64,000 nt of DNA, taken from positions 10,914 to 74,913 of the forward strand of contig CAOPES010000008.1 in NCBI GenBank assembly GCA_948502395.1, given 5' to 3'. The position numbers and the translations under genes are program-made. Positions 55,769 to 64,000 of this stretch are shown here, piece after piece; within the stretch, counting starts at the first letter, position 1, and every line of letters begins with the position of its first letter. Source of the stretch: an uncultured Clostridia bacterium (GTDB lineage: Bacteria > Bacillota > Clostridia > TANB77 > CAG-508). The notes below the pieces were generated by a model. That model did no database searches and was not told the DNA's origin. It saw only the letters and a program-made list of their open reading frames with translations.

Positions 55769-56149
55769 ATGATTTTTATAGCGATATTAATAGGGTGTAT
55801 ATTAGGAGCACTAATAGGGATGAATGCACCAATGATTTCATATACATATTCTAGCTATTTGGCAATTGCAATAATTGCGGCGTTAGATTCTGTATTTGGT
55901 GGAATTACATCAGTAATAAATAAGAATTTTGATTTGAAAATATTTGCAACAGGATTTTTCGGAAATGCCATACTTGCAATACTTTTAACAATTTTAGGTC
56001 AAAAGCTAAATGTAGATATCTACCTAGCAGCAATTGTTGTTTTTGTAGGAAGAATGTTTGTAAATTTAGCTATAATAAGAAGACACTATGTTGATAAATG
56101 GTCAGAGACTATAAATAAAAAAAGAAGTATTGAGAAGAAGGAACAATAG
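55769..56149 (+). CDS. sbp: Small basic protein Sbp (DUF1290)
   Basis: 126 aa with four membrane segments. ILGALIGMNAPMISYTYSSYLAIAIIAALDSVFGGI is the DUF1290 signature region (shown only in part: LGALIGMNAP, AALDSVFGG). Ends with NLAIIRRHYVDKW. Its place between DUF881 genes and ftsA is standard in Firmicutes. Start ATG 55769 after AAGGAGG. Confidence 0.9.
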   Translation: MIFIAILIGCILGALIGMNAPMISYTYSSYLAIAIIAALDSVFGGITSVINKNFDLKIFATGFFGNAILAILLTILGQKLNVDIYLAAIVVFVGRMFVNLAIIRRHYVDKWSETINKKRSIEKKEQ

Positions 56150-56265
56150 TGGCAGGAGACAATTCCTGCCTAAATATATGTACCTTCAAAAAGCTACATA
56201 TAATATAATAATACGATTTGTTACAAGAGTATTACAAAAATATTACAAAAATATAACAAATTCTA

Positions 56266-56294
56266 TTGACATTTTTTTTAAAATGTAATATATA
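56266..56294 (+). promoter_or_regulatory. Promoter for ftsA-ftsZ
   Basis: TTGACA at 56266 and TATATA at 56289 with a 17-bp spacer, before the TTG start of ftsA. The stretch 56150-56265 otherwise holds repeats of ATTACAAAAAT. Confidence 0.6.
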
Positions 56295-56335
56295 TACAAA
56301 TAGAAATTAATACTAAAAAAGATGGAGGAGTTAAC

Positions 56336-57565
56336 TTGGCAATAGGAGATATCATAGTGGGGGTTGATATAGGTACAAGTAAAGTTTGCACAGTAGTCGG
56401 AGAAGTCAACAATTTTGGACAAATAGAGACAATATCCAACACCTCATATAAATGTACGGGACTAAAGAAAGGTAAAATAATAAACGAAGAAGAAATTATA
56501 CTAAGCTTAGCAAAATCAATAAAAGATGCAGAAGACGAAACAAGCCTAAAAATAAACTCAGCATATGTCACAATACCAGGAAAATATGTAACAATAGTAC
56601 AAAATAGTATAACAAAAGAAGCGAAAGATAAATACTCTGGAATATCAGTAAGAGACGTACAAAATGCAATAATGCAAGTAAAAGATATAGAAATTCCAGA
56701 CACACAAACACTAATTGATATAGTGCCAGATAAAATAACACTAGAAAACGGAACAGTGGTAACAGACCCAGTAGGGAATTTAAGTTCAAGTTTTACAATA
56801 AGTGCACAAGTTATATTAGCTCAAAAGGACTATGTAAGGCAACTACATAGCATATTCAAAAAAGCAGGATTAGAAATAGACGGAATAGTGCCAACAACAC
56901 TAGCAGAAAGAAACCTAATATTAGACAATAACGAATTACATGACAATATAATGATATTAGACATAGGAGCAGGAAATACTGATATAGGAGTATTTGAAGG
57001 TTCAAGTTTTGTTTATACAAATTCAATTCCAGTAGGTGGAGACAACATAACAAACGACATAGCATTAGTATTAAACATAGCTGAAGAAGAAGCGGACAAG
57101 CTAAAAAGACAATATGGATTAGCATTAAAATCATTCATAGACAATGACAATGATATAATATTAAACACTTGTAAAGACACAAGCAAAAGCAAAATAATAA
57201 AAAGTTCAGAATTAATAGAAATAATAGAAGCAAGAATAGAAGAAATGTTTTCTATTGTAAACAAAGACATAACAAACCAAGGACTAAAACCAAAAATCAA
57301 TAATGTAGTATTAACAGGACAGGGAATAGTAAATATCAACAAAAGTGATGTAGCTGGAAAAATCAATTTAAATATACCAGTAAAAATATCAACAGGAAGA
57401 GCAATAAGCACAGTAAAGCCAACATATAGGACAAGTTATGCACTAGTTAGATACATAGCAGCAAGACCATTTGCAAAAACAGTATCAAGCAGTATAGATA
57501 CACAAAACAACGAAAGCTTTATAAAAACAATAATGGAAAGAATAAAAGAATTTTTCTATTCATAA
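56336..57565 (+). CDS. ftsA: Cell division protein FtsA
   Basis: 409 aa from TTG 56336 behind TGGAGGAG. Actin-like ATPase: phosphate 1 GVDIGTSKVCTVVG, 1C/SHS2 region NSAYVTIPGKYV, phosphate 2 ILDIGAGNTDIGVFE, adenosine motif LTGQGIVN. The C-terminal amphipathic helix (TIMERIKEFFYS) anchors FtsZ filaments to the membrane. Complete, no CGG codon. Confidence 0.93.
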   Translation: MAIGDIIVGVDIGTSKVCTVVGEVNNFGQIETISNTSYKCTGLKKGKIINEEEIILSLAKSIKDAEDETSLKINSAYVTIPGKYVTIVQNSITKEAKDKYSGISVRDVQNAIMQVKDIEIPDTQTLIDIVPDKITLENGTVVTDPVGNLSSSFTISAQVILAQKDYVRQLHSIFKKAGLEIDGIVPTTLAERNLILDNNELHDNIMILDIGAGNTDIGVFEGSSFVYTNSIPVGGDNITNDIALVLNIAEEEADKLKRQYGLALKSFIDNDNDIILNTCKDTSKSKIIKSSELIEIIEARIEEMFSIVNKDITNQGLKPKINNVVLTGQGIVNINKSDVAGKINLNIPVKISTGRAISTVKPTYRTSYALVRYIAARPFAKTVSSSIDTQNNESFIKTIMERIKEFFYS

Positions 57566-57641
57566 AAAATAGCAAAAAACGCTATATAAAGAAGTTATTA
57601 ATTTTAAATATAAATATAAAAATTTAGGGAGGAGTAGCTAA

Positions 57642-58778
57642 ATGATGGATTACAATAATTACAATAATAATGAAGATAATAACCTTAGCATGTTAGATGG
57701 AACAGCAACTATAAAAGTTATAGGTGTAGGGGGAGCAGGAAATAACGCAGTAAATAGAATGATAGATGCAGGAATAAAAGGAGTAGACTTCATAGCAGTA
57801 AATACAGATAGACAAGCATTACAATCATCAAAAGCAAAAACAAAAATCCAAATAGGAGAAAAAATAACAAGAGGACTAGGAGCAGGAGCAAACCCTGATA
57901 TTGGAGCACAATCAGCAGAAGAAAATAAAGCAGAAGTAGCAGAAGTACTAAGAGGAGCAGATATGGTATTTGTTACAGCCGGAATGGGTGGAGGAACAGG
58001 TACAGGTGCAGCTCCAATAGTTGCACAAGCTGCAAAAGAAATGGGAATACTAACAATAGGTGTTGTTACAAAACCATTCACATTCGAAGGTAAAAAAAGA
58101 TTATCACAAGCAGAACGTGGAATAGAAAGCTTAAAAGGAAAAGTAGACACATTAGTAGTAATTCCAAATGACAAACTACTACAAATAATAGACAGAAAAA
58201 CATCAATAATTGAAGCTTTCAAACAAGCAGATGATATATTAAGACAAGGTGTACAAGGTATATCAGACTTAATTGCAATCCCAGGACTTGTAAACTTAGA
58301 CTTTGCAGATGTTAAAACAATAATGCTAAATCAAGGAATGGCACACATGGGAGTTGGTAGTGCAACAGGAGAAAACAGAGCAGAAGATGCAGCAAAAGAA
58401 GCAATCCAAAGTCCATTACTAGAAACATCAATTGAAGGAGCAAAAGGAGTAATAATCAACATCACAGGTGGAGAAGACTTAGGATTACATGAAGTAAACA
58501 CAGCTGCTGAATTAGTACAAAGAAGTGTTGATCCAGAAGCTAACATCATATTTGGTACAGTTACAGACCCAGAAATGAAAGAAGAAATAAAAATTACAGT
58601 TATCGCAACAGGATTTGAAAAAAATGAACCAATATCAAGCATCGGAGTAGACAACATAGTATCAAAAACTTGGGAAAAGAAAATAAACTCTATACCAGCA
58701 AACTCAGAAACAAACTCATCACAAAACGACTTAGATATCCCATCATTTTTAAGAAAAAACAAAAATAAAAATATGTAA
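57642..58778 (+). CDS. ftsZ: Cell division protein FtsZ
   Basis: 378 aa. Tubulin-like GTPase: GVGGAGNNAVNRM, tubulin signature GGGTGTGAAPIV, T7 loop VNLDFADVKTIM. The C-terminal peptide DIPSFLRKN binds FtsA and other partners. Start ATG 57642 (MMDYNN) behind GGGAGGAG. Complete. Confidence 0.97.
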   Translation: MMDYNNYNNNEDNNLSMLDGTATIKVIGVGGAGNNAVNRMIDAGIKGVDFIAVNTDRQALQSSKAKTKIQIGEKITRGLGAGANPDIGAQSAEENKAEVAEVLRGADMVFVTAGMGGGTGTGAAPIVAQAAKEMGILTIGVVTKPFTFEGKKRLSQAERGIESLKGKVDTLVVIPNDKLLQIIDRKTSIIEAFKQADDILRQGVQGISDLIAIPGLVNLDFADVKTIMLNQGMAHMGVGSATGENRAEDAAKEAIQSPLLETSIEGAKGVIINITGGEDLGLHEVNTAAELVQRSVDPEANIIFGTVTDPEMKEEIKITVIATGFEKNEPISSIGVDNIVSKTWEKKINSIPANSETNSSQNDLDIPSFLRKNKNKNM

Positions 58779-58792
58779 TAAAAAAAGATACA

Positions 58793-58828
58793 AGAAATAA
58801 TCGAAAAAGCTCGATTATTTCTTTTTTT
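58793..58828 (+). terminator. Terminator after ftsZ
   Basis: AGAAATAATCGA pairs with TCGATTATTTCT followed by a T run. Confidence 0.9.
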
Positions 58829-58891
58829 CGCCCATAAGAAAAGACAACTTTTTCAAAACATAAGTAGTACAATAACTTTGCAGGTGATAAT

Positions 58892-59779
58892 ATGACCATA
58901 TATATAGATGTAGTATTATTAGAAAACTTAATAATGAATTACATTATACTATTTACAACAGGACTAATAATGAAAATAAAAATAAAACACATAAGACTAA
59001 TATTAGCAAGCCTAATAGGTGCAATATACTCAGTAGTTGCATATGCAGGAATTCTAAAAGCATATTCGAGCATAATACTAAAATTTATACTATCAATAAT
59101 AATAGTATTTGTAGCATATAATCCACAAAATGCGAAAAAACTGTGCAAAACCCTACTGCTATTTTACTTAACATCATTTGTATTTGGCGGAGCAGCATTT
59201 GCCTTAATATACATAGTAAGACCACAAGACATCATAATGAAAAATGGACTATTCTTAGGAACATATCCATTAAAAACAGTTATGCTCGGAGCAGTAATTG
59301 CATTTGCAGTAATAATTACAGCCTTTTCAGTTGTCAAAAGCAAAATATCAAAAAAAGCACTGTTTTGTGAACTAGAAATAAAAGTAAATGGAAAAATAGT
59401 AAAAACCAAAGCAATGATAGACACAGGAAACTTGCTAAAAGACCCATTTACAAATACACCTGTTGTGGTAGTTGAAAGTTCACTCTTATATGAGTGCATA
59501 CCAAAAGAAATTTTATACAATTTGGAAGATATAATAGGAGGTGATTTTGAAAAAGTACCAGACAATATAAAAGAAGAATATATGTCCAGATTAAAGTTAA
59601 TACCATTTTCGTCATTGGGAAAACAAAATGGAATGTTATTAGGAATAAAAGCAGAATATATAAAAGTAAAAACGGATGAACAAGAAAATAAAAATACAAA
59701 TGTAATAATAGGAATATACGATAAATCACTTACTAAAAGGGGTGAGTATGGGGCTTTAATTGGAGTAGACCTAATTTAG
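58892..59779 (+). CDS. spoIIGA: Sigma-E processing peptidase SpoIIGA
   Basis: 295 aa. Five membrane helices in the first 150 residues, then an aspartic protease-like domain with KTKAMIDTGNLLKDPFT, the catalytic DTG. It cleaves the pro-sequence from pro-sigma-E at the septal membrane after polar division. Start ATG 58892 after CAGGTGATA. Directly upstream of sigE, as expected. Confidence 0.93.
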   Translation: MTIYIDVVLLENLIMNYIILFTTGLIMKIKIKHIRLILASLIGAIYSVVAYAGILKAYSSIILKFILSIIIVFVAYNPQNAKKLCKTLLLFYLTSFVFGGAAFALIYIVRPQDIIMKNGLFLGTYPLKTVMLGAVIAFAVIITAFSVVKSKISKKALFCELEIKVNGKIVKTKAMIDTGNLLKDPFTNTPVVVVESSLLYECIPKEILYNLEDIIGGDFEKVPDNIKEEYMSRLKLIPFSSLGKQNGMLLGIKAEYIKVKTDEQENKNTNVIIGIYDKSLTKRGEYGALIGVDLI

Positions 59780-59902
59780 TTGAAGAATAATTACAATTTT
59801 TGCTGCGTCAAATTTCATTTAAAACGCGGTTACATACACACGTATGCGCCCTTGCCTTTTAAATAAAATTTTCCTTGCTAAAATTTAATTCTTCTTCAAC
59901 TA
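59777..59902. repeat. Long imperfect palindrome between spoIIGA and sigE
   Basis: The left end TAGTTGAAGAATAATTA and right end TTAATTCTTCTTCAACTA match as inverted arms; the pairing continues inward through AATTTC/AAAATTTT and ends at the centre near TACATACACACGTATGC. The interior is far richer in GC than its surroundings. It could fold over nearly its whole 126 nt in the spoIIGA-sigE transcript. Possibly a miniature mobile element. Confidence 0.75.
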
Positions 59903-59926
59903 GAAAATGATAATAAGGAGGGAAAA

Positions 59927-60665
59927 ATGAAATTATTTGATTTTATGAAAAACAGCATTGGCTCAATTTGTGCAAAATACATAAATGATGAAAACGAAAT
60001 AGAATACTTACCCATTTTTTACATAGCAGGAAGCCAAACATTACCGCCACCACTAGAACCCGAAGAAGAAGAAAAAATGATACAAAAACTATCAGAAGAA
60101 GACAACCTAGAAGCAAGGCAAACACTAGTAGAAAGAAATCTAAGACTAGTTGTGTACATAGCCAAAAAATTTGAAAACACAGGAATAGGAATAGAAGATC
60201 TAATATCAATAGGAACGATAGGCCTAATGAAAGGAGTAAACACATTCAACTCCGGAAAAAACATCAAACTTGCAACATATGCATCAAGATGCATAGAAAA
60301 CGAAATACTAATGTTCCTGAGAAAAAGCAACAGAATAAAAGGCGAAGTCTCAATAGACGAACCGCTCAACAAAGACAGAGACGGAAACGAATTGCTACTT
60401 TCAGACATACTGGGAACAGAGCCAGACGTAACATCAAGAAACTTAGAAGATGAAGTTGACAGGGCTTTATTGCGTGCTTCTATATCGAAACTTAAAGAAA
60501 GGGAAAAAGACATAATGGAAATGCGTTTTGGCTTTAAAAATGGAAAAGAAAAAACACAAAAAGAAGTTGCTGACGAACTTCGGCATTTCTCAAAGTTATA
60601 TTTCGCGCTTAGAAAAAAAGATTATCAACAAAATGAAAAAAGAAATTGCAAGCAAAATAGGCTAA
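59927..60665 (+). CDS. sigE: Sporulation sigma factor sigma-E (pro-form), read through a CGG +1 shift
   Basis: 245 aa with the shift. N-terminal pro-region (about 30-45 residues, MKLFDFMKNSIGSI), region 2 (LVERNLRLVVYIAKKFENTG, LATYASRCIENEILMFLRK), region 4 (LKEREKDIMEMRFGF, then the DNA-binding helix). The in-frame CGG at 60581 (residue 219) lies inside region 4.2. Without the shift the recognition helix becomes HFSKLYFAL; with the C skipped it is ELGISQSYISRLEKKI, the sigma-E sequence. Directs mother-cell transcription after processing by SpoIIGA. Start ATG 59927 behind AAGGAGGG. Confidence 0.93.
60581..60583 (+). other. CGG +1 frameshift site 8 (sigE)
   Basis: GAA CTT CGG CAT TTC becomes CTT (C) GGC ATT TCT CAA AGT TAT ATT, giving LGISQSYI. 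The only site with GGC rather than GGA after the skipped C. Confidence 0.9.
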
Positions 60666-60672
60666 TGTTTTT

Positions 60673-60790
60673 GGGTGTTTTTGGGGACAGACCTTAAAAA
60701 CACCCACTTAAAATATAGAAAATAGAACGTTTGGAAGAGAAATAATGCAGGGTGTTTTTAAGGACTGTCCCCAAAAACACCCAAAAACAC
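60673..60790. repeat. Inverted pair of family B repeats between sigE and sigG
   Basis: GGGTGTTTTTGGGGACAG at 60673 and its inverse ending near 60784, with about 44 bp between; a partial further repeat (AAAAACAC) follows. Confidence 0.85.
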
Positions 60791-60854
60791 TCTTGTATAA
60801 AAAACCTTATTTTGGAAATACTTAATTTAAGTAAATTCAAAGGAGGTTTTTCTT

Positions 60855-61631
60855 TTGTTAAACAACAAAGTAGAAATTTGTGGAGTAAATACATCAAAAT
60901 TACCTTTGCTTAGCAAAAAAGAAAAAGAAGAACTATTTGTAAAAATAAAAGAAGGAGATAATGAAGCAAGAACCACATTTATAAATGGAAATTTGAGATT
61001 AGTATTAAGTGTAATTCAGAGATTTTATGGAAGGGGCGAAGCGGCAGATGACCTTTTCCAAGTAGGTTGTGTTGGGCTAATAAAGGCAATTGATAATTTT
61101 GATTTAAGCCAAAATGTGCAATTTAGTACGTATGCGGTTCCGATGATAATTGGAGAAGTGAAAAGATATTTGAGAGACAATAATAGTATAAGAGTAAGTA
61201 GGTCGATAAGAGATTTAGCATACAAGGCAATTCAATTTAAGGAAAGATATAACAAAGAGCATGGAAAAGAACCAACAATTGATGAAATTGCAAAAGAACT
61301 TGGCGTTGAAAGAGAAGAAGTAGTGTTTAGTTTTGATGCAATACAAGACCCAGTGTCCTTACAAGAACCTATATACAATGATGGTGCAGAAAATATTTAT
61401 ATAATAGACCAAATAAAAGATAGTAAGAATACTGATGAACAGTGGGCAGAAAGTATGACGATTTCTGGTGCACTTCAAAAACTAAACGAAAAAGAGAGAA
61501 CAATTGTAACTAAAAGGTTTTTTGATGGTAGAACTCAAATGGAAGTTGCTGATGAAATTGGTATATCGCAAGCTCAAGTTTCTAGATTAGAAAAAAGTGC
61601 AATAGAACATATTAAGAGATTTTATAAATAA
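60855..61631 (+). CDS. sigG: Sporulation sigma factor sigma-G
   Basis: 258 aa from TTG 60855 behind AAAGGAGG. KVEICGVNTSKLPLL is the sigma-G N-terminal signature. Region 2 (NGNLRLVLSVIQRFYGRGE, DDLFQVGCVGLIKAI, FSTYAVPMIIGE), region 3 (NNSIRVSRSIRDLAY), region 4 (LNEKERTIVTKRFFDGRTQMEVADEIGISQAQVSRLEK). Directs late forespore transcription. Its helix-turn-helix is intact, unlike that of sigE, where the equivalent glycine sits at a CGG site. Confidence 0.95.
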   Translation: MLNNKVEICGVNTSKLPLLSKKEKEELFVKIKEGDNEARTTFINGNLRLVLSVIQRFYGRGEAADDLFQVGCVGLIKAIDNFDLSQNVQFSTYAVPMIIGEVKRYLRDNNSIRVSRSIRDLAYKAIQFKERYNKEHGKEPTIDEIAKELGVEREEVVFSFDAIQDPVSLQEPIYNDGAENIYIIDQIKDSKNTDEQWAESMTISGALQKLNEKERTIVTKRFFDGRTQMEVADEIGISQAQVSRLEKSAIEHIKRFYK

Positions 61632-61684
61632 TGTCCATTGGGGACGTTTCCTTTTGGACATTTTGTCCATTTTGGGACACATCT
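61632..61684. repeat. Family C repeat after sigG
   Basis: TTGGGGACGTTTCCTTTTGG then ACATTTTGTCC and GGGACACATCT, directly at the stop codon. Confidence 0.85.
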
Positions 61685-61754
61685 ATTATTTTTATTATTT
61701 TTTTTGGTTTCATACATATAATGTATAAAAGCGAAATATGGAAAGGGATGTGTT

Positions 61755-61988
61755 ATGGTAGATAAGGGGTTGGATTTTAAGCATAAAGAAGTTGTTAATA
61801 TAAATGATGGAAAACGTTTGGGATATGTTCAAGATGTTTGTGCTGATTTGGAAACTGGTACTATTACTCATATTATTGTTCCTGGGAGCAATAAGCTTCT
61901 TAATATTTTTTCTCAGAGTAATGATATTGTAATTCCGTGGAAGGCTGTTAAGTGTATTGGTGATGATTTGATTTTAGTTGAAATTTGA
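61755..61988 (+). CDS. ylmC: YlmC/YmxH-family sporulation protein (PRC-barrel)
   Basis: 77 aa. KEVVNINDGKRLGYVQDVCADLETGTITHIIVPG is a PRC-barrel core (named in part: VNINDGKRLG, DLETGTITHI); ending VIPWKAVKCIGDDLILVE. Members follow sigG in many Clostridia. Start ATG 61755 behind AAAGGGATG. Confidence 0.9.
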   Translation: MVDKGLDFKHKEVVNINDGKRLGYVQDVCADLETGTITHIIVPGSNKLLNIFSQSNDIVIPWKAVKCIGDDLILVEI

Positions 61989-62062
61989 TAATTCATAAAT
62001 ATAGAAATAATTTTGTAGAATATCTTAACTTAATTCGTGATTGCTTATAAAATAATTATGAA

Positions 62063-62269
62063 TTAAATCTATTTTTTGTAAATAGTAAAGAAAAGAACCT
62101 TGAAAATTTAATATCTTTGTTAGAAAAGTAAATAGGTAGGAATACTATTTGCAAAAGTGGAAATAATTTAGATAAAGAAGAATATTAAGTAAAAATAGCA
62201 AAATTTGAAAAGAAACAAAAAATGAAGAAAGATAAGTAGAAAACAAAAGAGAGAAGGGAGAAGTTTTTT
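62063..62269 (+). promoter_or_regulatory. Conserved leader upstream of pilin-like gene, copy 2
   Basis: Closely matches 5251-5448, including AAAGAGAGAAGGGAGAAG before the start codon. The shared element points to common control of both genes. Confidence 0.6.
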
Positions 62270-63682
62270 ATGCAAATAAAAAATAGAAAACTAAAAGTAA
62301 ATAACAAAGGTATTACGCTAATAGCACTAGTAATAACTATAATAGTATTATTAATATTAGCAGGAGTTGCAATAGTTACATTAACAGGAGATAATGGAAT
62401 ATTGACAAAAGCAGTAACTGCAAAAGATGGAACAACAGAAGCAGAGGCAAAGGAGGCTGTGCAGTTAGAGGCAATAGGAAGTATAGACGAGACAACAGGG
62501 AAATTTAATAAAGAAGATTTTAAGACAAATGTAAAGAAAAATTTAGGATTAACAGACTCAAGTATTAAAGAAAATGAGAATAAAATTACAGTAACATATA
62601 AAGGATATGATGTAACAGTAGATGCAACAACAGGAAAAGTAACAGCAGTAGTAAAAACAGGAGAGACACTGCCAGCAGGAGATTATAATACAGGAACAAC
62701 AGTGGCAGAAGCAATAGTACAAGATAAACCATATGAAGAAAATACAATAATAACAGATGAGTTTGGAAACAAAATAAAAATTCCAACAGGATTTAAAGTT
62801 ATAAAGGATAATCCAAGTGACCCAACACCAAGTGTGAAAGATGGTATTGTAATTCAAGATACAACATATGAAGGAACAATAGGAAGTGAGTTTGTATGGA
62901 TACCAGTAGGAGAAATTAAAACATCAGAAACAGAAACAGTTACAATAAATTTGGGCAGATATTCATTTAATTCAGAAGGAGAAGAAAGTGATTATCCTGG
63001 CTCTTATAAAGAAGAAAATTCAAAAGATACAGAGAATCTGCTAAATTATGGAAATACAATAGCAACAGATATAGGAGATTTTAAATTAAAAGCAAGTGCT
63101 GAACAAAGTGGAGGATATTATATAGGAAGATATGAAGCAAGAGTAGATAACGCAACGTTGGAGGAAACAGAAATAGTAAATCCAGGGCCATATGGTTATT
63201 ATAATGGTTCAGACACAAAGTGGACAGGATATACTGGTGGACAATTAGTAACAAAACCTGATAGCCAAGTATGGAACTATGTAACACAAAATAAAGCAGC
63301 AGAGCTATCAAAAGATATGTATAAAGATAAGACATTTACAAGTGATTTAATGAATAGTTATGCATGGGATACAGCAATAGTGTTTATACAAAAGGTTACA
63401 AATAAAAATTATGCAAATCAAAATAGTTTAAATGAAAATGACATAGCAAATCAAGGAACAAATAATTTAGCAGTAGCAAATCAAGATAAAATATGTAATA
63501 TATGGGATATGGCAAGTAATTGTTATGAATGGACAACAGAAACCAGCAGTAGAACCCTCAATCCGTGCGTGCGTAGGGGCGGCATTTATCTCGGCGGCAA
63601 CAATTGCACTGTGGATCGCAACATCATCGACACGACCAATGCTCGCAGCTACTGTACTTTCCGCCCGCTTTTATATTTGTAG
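62270..63682 (+). CDS. Pilin-like surface protein with FGE/C-type-lectin-like tail (2)
   Basis: 470 aa. The first 48 residues are nearly those of the 5449 protein (KGITLIALVITIIVLLILAG). Longer middle with IGSEFVWIPVGE, then IWDMASNCYEWTTE and a variable-looking end (CVRRGGIYLGGNN, ending FRPLLYL) typical of FGE-fold variable proteins. The final 130 bp are strikingly GC-rich (about half G or C by eye, against about 30 percent around). Likely exported through a type IV pilin-like route; ligand unknown. Confidence 0.7.
   Translation: MQIKNRKLKVNNKGITLIALVITIIVLLILAGVAIVTLTGDNGILTKAVTAKDGTTEAEAKEAVQLEAIGSIDETTGKFNKEDFKTNVKKNLGLTDSSIKENENKITVTYKGYDVTVDATTGKVTAVVKTGETLPAGDYNTGTTVAEAIVQDKPYEENTIITDEFGNKIKIPTGFKVIKDNPSDPTPSVKDGIVIQDTTYEGTIGSEFVWIPVGEIKTSETETVTINLGRYSFNSEGEESDYPGSYKEENSKDTENLLNYGNTIATDIGDFKLKASAEQSGGYYIGRYEARVDNATLEETEIVNPGPYGYYNGSDTKWTGYTGGQLVTKPDSQVWNYVTQNKAAELSKDMYKDKTFTSDLMNSYAWDTAIVFIQKVTNKNYANQNSLNENDIANQGTNNLAVANQDKICNIWDMASNCYEWTTETSSRTLNPCVRRGGIYLGGNNCTVDRNIIDTTNARSYCTFRPLLYL
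63543..63672 (+). other. Candidate variable region of a diversity-generating retroelement target (2)
   Basis: From AGCAGTAGAACCC to CCGCCCGCTTTT the sequence is GC-rich with irregular codons (TGC GTG CGT AGG GGC), as expected where template adenines have been replaced during mutagenic retrohoming. No reverse transcriptase gene lies in the window. Confidence 0.45.
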
Positions 63683-63764
63683 GACTCAATGCTGTAAAAA
63701 CCAAAATTAAAACTAATATGAGAGTGGTTTTAATATAGAAAAATTAAATATAAGAACTCTGCGG

Positions 63765-63793
63765 AAGCGCTTCTTGATGGAGCGCTTTTAATG
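63765..63793 (+). terminator. Terminator downstream of pilin-like gene 2
   Basis: AAGCGCT pairs with AGCGCTT followed by TTAATG. An additional weak hairpin (AAAACCA/TGGTTTT) lies at 63697-63731. Confidence 0.7.
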
Positions 63794-63955
63794 TATGAAA
63801 TAAATATAAATGGAATGCTATAAACAGAAATTACAAGACCAAATTACATATAATTATTAATAGAATAACAAAATACAAATTCTATCATATATTAATAGTA
63901 GAACATTACAATAAAAGACAGGTAAAAAAAGGAATAAAAAAATTCAAAAAAAGTA

Positions 63956-63984
63956 TTGACATAAATAGTTTAAAATGTTATTAT
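63956..63984 (+). promoter_or_regulatory. Promoter for a gene beyond the window
   Basis: Consensus TTGACA at 63956 and TATTAT at 63979, 17-bp spacer; no gene follows before the window ends. Confidence 0.65.
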
Positions 63985-64000
63985 AAATATGCACTTGAAA

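Overview
The window is about 64 kb of very AT-rich DNA from a low-GC, spore-forming member of the Firmicutes, most like an anaerobic Clostridia lineage. The basis is rpsF-ssb-rpsR, a pflB/pflA pair, a division cluster (murA, divIB, two DUF881 genes, sbp, ftsA, ftsZ) running straight into spoIIGA-sigE-sigG-ylmC, and further sporulation genes (cwlD, a PdaA/PdaB-like deacetylase, ytaF). The species cannot be fixed from the sequence. No rRNA, tRNA, CRISPR array or insertion sequence was seen.

The most important observation concerns decoding. Five core genes are split by apparent +1 frameshifts: a Ca2+-type P-ATPase, a 2,690-residue cyclic-glucan-synthase-like protein, rarA, murA and sigE. There are eight breaks in all, three in the glucan synthase and two in murA. 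Every break has the same form. An in-frame CGG codon stands where one extra C precedes a glycine codon (GGA seven times, GGC once), and skipping that C restores the family sequence at a glycine that is conserved in the families I know well. In my by-eye scan of the other core genes I found no other in-frame CGG. Only two compositionally odd, probably acquired genes (30674-31636 and 50701-51534) use CGG as an ordinary codon. This suggests that CGG is unassigned, or that CGGN is read as a four-base glycine codon, in this organism.

Layout. 1-6600: ytaF edge, Ca2+ ATPase, a small unknown gene, a DUF1016 protein lacking its nuclease domain, and a pilin-like protein with a formylglycine-generating-enzyme (FGE)/C-type-lectin-like tail. 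6800-13650: small regulators, rpsF-ssb-rpsR, membrane proteins, a REC-GGDEF protein, cwlD. 13720-21800: the giant glucan synthase. 21900-23220 (minus): a transglycosylase and a HAD nucleotidase. 23480-24370: a type III toxin-antitoxin locus with three structured antitoxin RNA repeats. 24390-29600: HD hydrolase, ruvA, rarA, a split TauE-type transporter, small membrane and envelope proteins. 29950-36740: an accessory island with HprK-like kinase, two radical SAM enzymes, an amidohydrolase and two head-to-head pyrophosphatase-like genes. 36850-44130: deacetylase, tandem-OB protein, GT-C-like membrane protein, two pseudouridine synthases, S1 protein. 44170-50510: pflA, pflB, XRE regulator, an M23 peptidase with a non-standard start, asnS. 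50700-61990: an acquired FGE-like gene, then the division and sporulation cluster. 62060-64000: a second pilin-like FGE protein with the same leader as the first.

Three families of short palindromic repeats lie between genes: a TGCCAA/GGTCCGTCCC type, a GGTGTTTTTGGGGACAGACC type arranged as inverted pairs, and a GGGACGTTTCC/TTTGTCC type. A long imperfect palindrome separates spoIIGA from sigE. Several genes have terminator-like hairpins whose 3-prime arm contains their own ribosome binding site.
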